The notes under the pieces: generated by a model | Told to the model about the DNA's origin: nothing | The model's database searches: none | The model's input: only the letters and a program-made list of their open reading frames with translations | Shown: piece after piece, positions 55,592 to 56,618 of the stretch | Layout of the letters: each line of letters begins with the position of its first letter | Numbering within the stretch: position 1 is the first letter of the stretch | Source of the DNA: a virus | Strand: one strand, 5' to 3' | Virus record (IMG/VR): IMGVR_UViG_3300023174_000199 | Span: 1-56,618 of that record | Length of the DNA stretch: 56,618 nt | Translations under genes and position numbers: made by a program

Positions 55592-56618
55592 ATGGCAATT
55601 AATATAAAGGGGCCTAAGACCCCTAAAATATCTGTTACACAGGGTGATCAAGGTGTAGCGGCTATTATCGTTCGAAGCGGTGGGGGCGGTATTGGAGGTG
55701 GTGCAGATAGTCTATCTGGGTTAAAAGATGTTAACGTTTCTGGGGTACAGAGCAACCAAACAATCTTTTATAATGCTACCTCAGGGACATACGACGCAAG
55801 GTTTGTAAACCTTCGTTATGATTCTACTAGCGATTATGTAGACAGGTTATTTGCTGGTACTGGTATTACAATTACTAACGCTGTTGGTCATGGCGTACAA
55901 CCAATTTTATCTCTTACACCGTCTGGGGTTGCAGCAGGTACATACGGTAGTAATGTATCAATACCTGTTATTGTTGTTGATACCTACGGCAGAATTAATA
56001 CTATTTCTAATCTTACGATTACAAGTAATATTCTTCCGCTATCTTCTAACACTGGTATCTACTTTAATAAAGAGACTGGGGTTTTCTATCTCGGGCAAAA
56101 CGTTGATACAACCTCTAATGTTACTTTCAATAAGGTAACAGTTGGTAATGTATCAGTTATAGGTGGTGTTACTGCGCAATCGGTTGCAGCTAATGTATGG
56201 TCAGGAATCTATACCGCCAACGTTGTTGAAACATCTGGTAATCTATACCTTACAAATGCAAGAGTAAGAACTGCATTATCTGTTAACGATCAAGGTGGTG
56301 ATGGTTCACTTACTTACAATAACGCCAACGGTCAGTTTACATACATTGGACCGTCACCAACTGAAGCCCGCGCCCATTTAGCCGGTAGCAACGGCATCTA
56401 TTATAACAATGCTAATGGTATATTTAACATTGGCCAAAATGTTGATACAACATCCAATGTTACTTTTAATGATGTAACTGTCTCGGGTAAGTTATACTCA
56501 AACGACATTACATTTAACGATATTACAGTTGCAGGTAACTTAACTGTTACCGGTACAACAACGTCTATTAATACTGACGAACTGAATATTGCTGACAATA
56601 AGATTGTCTTAAACAGTG
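55592..56618 (+). CDS. Long tail fibre protein, N-terminal part (runs off the window)
   Basis: An open frame from ATG 55592, right after the previous TAA, to the window edge (342 residues seen). MAINIKGPKTPKISVTQGDQ opens it. The body has ISLSGLKDVNVS-like shaft elements: SIPVIVVDTYGRINTISNLT, and twice the pattern (T/N)TGIYFNKETGVFYLGQNVDTT-like and GSNGIYYNNANGIFNIGQNV, each followed by SNVTFN. It ends in NLTVTGTTTSINTDELNIAD, a very common fibre segment preceding longer receptor domains. The rest lies outside the window. Confidence 0.9.
   Translation, partial: MAINIKGPKTPKISVTQGDQGVAAIIVRSGGGGIGGGADSLSGLKDVNVSGVQSNQTIFYNATSGTYDARFVNLRYDSTSDYVDRLFAGTGITITNAVGHGVQPILSLTPSGVAAGTYGSNVSIPVIVVDTYGRINTISNLTITSNILPLSSNTGIYFNKETGVFYLGQNVDTTSNVTFNKVTVGNVSVIGGVTAQSVAANVWSGIYTANVVETSGNLYLTNARVRTALSVNDQGGDGSLTYNNANGQFTYIGPSPTEARAHLAGSNGIYYNNANGIFNIGQNVDTTSNVTFNDVTVSGKLYSNDITFNDITVAGNLTVTGTTTSINTDELNIADNKIVLNS

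Noticed and set aside
1-56618. CRISPR arrays, insertion sequences, integrase or attachment sites, tRNA genes
   Set aside because: No repeat-spacer pattern, transposase, recombinase or clear cloverleaf seen apart from the tmRNA; gaps between genes are too short for most of these.

Overview
This window is a piece of a T4-like myovirus (tailed phage, contractile tail) genome. The evidence is a T4-type replication and late-transcription set (RNase H, gp59 helicase loader, gp32, gp33, DsbA), a nearly complete T4-type baseplate set (gp4, gp48, gp53, gp27, gp5-like hub, PAAR tip, gp25, gp6, gp8, and the gp26/gp51 assembly factors), and about ten copies of the T4-type late promoter octamer (N)ATAAATA. 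Gene density, small overlapping genes and a two-piece tmRNA recall marine or freshwater myophages of streamlined heterotrophs such as SAR11 or OM43/Methylophilales. That host guess is inference; the tmRNA tag ANDSKFALAA only says that the host is bacterial and probably proteobacterial.

Layout. Bases 1-2.7 kb hold nucleotide metabolism (end of ribonucleotide reductase beta subunit, dCMP deaminase), small zinc-ribbon proteins, a cytidylyltransferase, a GIY-YIG-like protein and a membrane/coiled-coil protein. Bases 2.7-10.8 kb hold small conserved phage genes, RNase H, a metallophosphoesterase, DsbA, PhoH, a cupin-like protein, a GH19 endolysin and a PD-(D/E)XK nuclease. Bases 10.8-16.2 kb hold a methyltransferase-like gene, a circularly permuted tmRNA, a 2OG-Fe(II) oxygenase, a SleB-type hydrolase with a membrane partner, gp33, gp59, gp32 and a secreted Ala/Lys-rich protein. 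Bases 16.2-21.9 kb are on the minus strand: gp4, a conserved protein, a tail-tube-fold protein (gp54-like), gp26, gp51, a holin-like membrane protein and a tape-measure-like protein. From 21.9 kb to the end everything is on the plus strand: cap and hub (48, 53, 27, two-part 5, PAAR), wedge (25, 6, a 568-aa protein, 8, a 2041-aa DUF4815-type protein), then many fibre and glycine-rich adhesin genes running off the right edge.

How it works together. Replication genes have sigma70-like promoters, including a perfect TTGACA-N17-TATAAT just before gene 32. Structural genes have late octamers, with a divergent late promoter pair at 21.85-21.88 kb firing the two structural blocks in opposite directions. 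gp33, and probably DsbA, would support that late switch.

The most unusual signals are in the RNA and in fibre architecture. (1) Three in-frame stop codons sit just after canonical -1 slippery heptamers (gp26/gp51, the secreted Ala/Lys protein, and a DUF6433-like gene), each with an open continuation in the -1 frame. (2) A two-piece tmRNA is present. (3) Compact pseudoknots lie in two intergenic gaps, one switch-like. (4) Several genes have a promoter -10 element exactly 5 nt before ATG, predicting leaderless mRNAs. (5) A ribosome-binding site is buried in a hairpin that an internal promoter would relieve. (6) An adhesin looks like nested insertions: glycine-rich modules inside a glycine-rich module inside a Calx-beta domain.
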